Positions 5,363 to 6,461 of a DNA stretch of 6,461 bases are shown here, piece by piece. The notes under the pieces are model-generated. The model made no database searches and was not told the origin of the DNA. It saw nothing but the letters and a program-made list of their open reading frames with translations. Position numbers and translations under genes: made by a program. Position 1 is the first letter of the stretch. The number at the start of each line of letters is the position of its first letter. This DNA comes from Candidatus Atribacteria bacterium (GTDB taxonomy: Bacteria; Atribacterota; Atribacteria; Atribacterales; Caldatribacteriaceae), in contig JARRCQ010000098.1 in the NCBI GenBank assembly GCA_029982105.1, forward strand, positions 1 through 6,461, read 5' to 3'.

Positions 5363-6461
5363 CTATTGCTTCCACTTAGCCATAAATTCGTTTATCTTCG
5401 CTGCTGCATCGTCTAAAGCTTGATCCACTGTTTTCTTTCCCTCATATGCTTCATGAAGTGCTTCACACCAGTAATCACCAACAGTGGTAACATCAGGATT
5501 AGGAGTCCATCGAATATCTCCATACTCTGCATACATAGCATCAACAATTTCCCTATATTCCCCTGGTTTTGTTCCCCATTCCATAGTTTTTTCCACTACA
5601 CCTGGATGTTCCCAAACCGATTTTCTGGTAGGATTAAAATTATCATATTTTAGAGTACCATCAAGCATGGTTTGTGGAGCAGTAGCCCAAAGAAGGAACA
5701 ACCACGCAGCTTCTTTATATCTCGAAAGAGAGCTTATTCCTAAAGACCAGGTCCACATATTAGAAACAATTCTCCCATCTGGACCAGCTGGAGGCAAAGC
5801 ATATCCTACGTTGCCAGCAATTACAGATTGGGCAGGACTTTCATAAGTAGCAGCAAAAAAGTCACAATCGGTGATTTCGTAGAATCTTCCGGCGGCAAAA
5901 TTCTGTTTAGCGTCATACCAAGTGTAGTTTGGCCAACCCGGAGGTCCAGCTTTTTGTAAAATGTCTATCCAGATTTTGGTAATTTCTTTTGCTTCCGGTG
6001 TATTTATTGCTGCTGTAAGGTCAGGATTCAAATCCTTTTGTCCATAACTGTTGAAGGCGGTAAAATAACCAGAATGCACTGTAGACCAGCTTCTGATGCC
6101 CCGGTTTGCTACTCCATACACCTGCGGTTTTTCTTGTTTACCCGATTCCGCAGCCTTGGTTAAAGTATCAAGCAAATCTGGATAAGTTTGGGGAACAGTC
6201 AAACCCCATTTTTCCCGGAGGTCATTGCGATAGGCTTGGCAGTAAAATTCTACCATAACCGGAATGCCGTTCCATCTACCTTCTCCTAAACCTCCACCAA
6301 TTGTTCCATCCCACATATTAGCTCGGAGCGGTTTTTCATAAAAGTCATCACGATTGTACCACTCCTGATCGGTTAAATTGGGGTCATTCCAATATTTGTT
6401 CAAATCCTCAATCCAACCAGCATATTGATATCTCCATTCATACATAGGAGAAGTCATATAA
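5363..6461 (-). CDS. ABC importer solute-binding protein, SBP family 1 type, N-terminus missing
   Basis: About 365 residues are visible and the frame stays open through the right edge. The ATG at 6457 is therefore probably internal, and the signal peptide or lipobox and the first part of lobe 1 lie outside the window. The family assignment rests on several segments: GRWNGIPVMVEFYCQAYRND, NFAAGRFYEITDCDFF, GYALPPAGPDGR, SLGISSLSRYKEAAWLFLLW and NFNPTRKSVWEHPGV. These follow the order of extracellular solute-binding proteins of the MalE/UgpB superfamily. The chain is rich in Trp and Tyr, as expected for a pocket that stacks on sugars or polyols. A Gly-rich stretch (DGTIGGGLGEGRWNG) precedes the conserved GIP strand and looks longer than usual. 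The gene is first in the visible cluster, and a strong hairpin after its stop codon probably stabilises its message. The product would be exported and either free in the periplasm or lipid-anchored; which cannot be seen. The ligand is unknown, though a polyol is suggested by the downstream dehydrogenases. Confidence 0.93.
   Translation of the reverse strand, partial: YMTSPMYEWRYQYAGWIEDLNKYWNDPNLTDQEWYNRDDFYEKPLRANMWDGTIGGGLGEGRWNGIPVMVEFYCQAYRNDLREKWGLTVPQTYPDLLDTLTKAAESGKQEKPQVYGVANRGIRSWSTVHSGYFTAFNSYGQKDLNPDLTAAINTPEAKEITKIWIDILQKAGPPGWPNYTWYDAKQNFAAGRFYEITDCDFFAATYESPAQSVIAGNVGYALPPAGPDGRIVSNMWTWSLGISSLSRYKEAAWLFLLWATAPQTMLDGTLKYDNFNPTRKSVWEHPGVVEKTMEWGTKPGEYREIVDAMYAEYGDIRWTPNPDVTTVGDYWCEALHEAYEGKKTVDQALDDAAAKINEFMAKWKQ

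Noticed and set aside
5484..5846. Plus-strand open frame of 120 codons inside the binding-protein gene
   Set aside because: It is antisense to conserved binding-protein sequence, overlaps another plus-strand frame, and has no recognisable domain.
5363..6457. Binding-protein gene complete from the ATG at 6457
   Set aside because: The frame stays open to the window edge, and the protein would lack a signal peptide and the start of lobe 1. The ATG is treated as internal and the gene as partial.

Overview
The window is one uninterrupted, single-strand gene cluster. Every credible gene is on the minus strand, so transcription runs from high to low coordinates. In that order it holds a sugar/polyol-type ABC importer: a substrate-binding protein that runs off the right edge, two MalF/MalG-type permeases, and two different MalK/UgpC-type ATPases. 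These are followed by a zinc-dependent medium-chain dehydrogenase and then the first 26 codons of a short-chain dehydrogenase (SDR) that runs off the left edge. The gaps are 62, 25, 16, 16, about 14 and 29 bases. No internal promoter or terminator is visible, and nearly every gene has its own Shine-Dalgarno sequence, so this reads as one operon that continues past both edges.

The genes appear to work together as an import-and-oxidise module. The binding protein would capture a carbohydrate-like solute outside the membrane. The two permeases form the channel, a heterodimer of the two ATPases would power it, and the two dehydrogenases would start oxidation of the imported compound. The medium-chain dehydrogenase closely recalls the erythritol/L-threitol dehydrogenase (EltD) type. 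I therefore favour a short polyol such as a tetritol as substrate, but this is inference and other sugar alcohols remain possible.

The most distinctive feature is the ATPase pair. Both proteins are 374 residues and both have Glu where MalK-type proteins have the Q-loop Gln. Both also have His in the D-loop where Asn is usual. Only one of them (2368..3492) has also lost the switch histidine, which is Thr there. This predicts an asymmetric transporter with one consensus-like and one degenerate catalytic site. A second clear signal is a perfect 24-bp palindrome between the binding-protein gene and the first permease gene. It lacks a T-run and is best read as an mRNA-stabilising or processing hairpin that sets subunit ratios.

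The organism is a bacterium with AT-rich DNA, strong GGAGG-type ribosome binding sites and at least one probable TTG start. This fits a low-GC Bacillota/Clostridia-like lineage, or an anaerobic or thermophilic group such as Thermotogota or Atribacterota. The window holds no taxonomic marker, so this is a weak guess. No RNA genes, CRISPR arrays, insertion sequences or phage genes were seen, and no gene-free stretch exceeds 62 bases.
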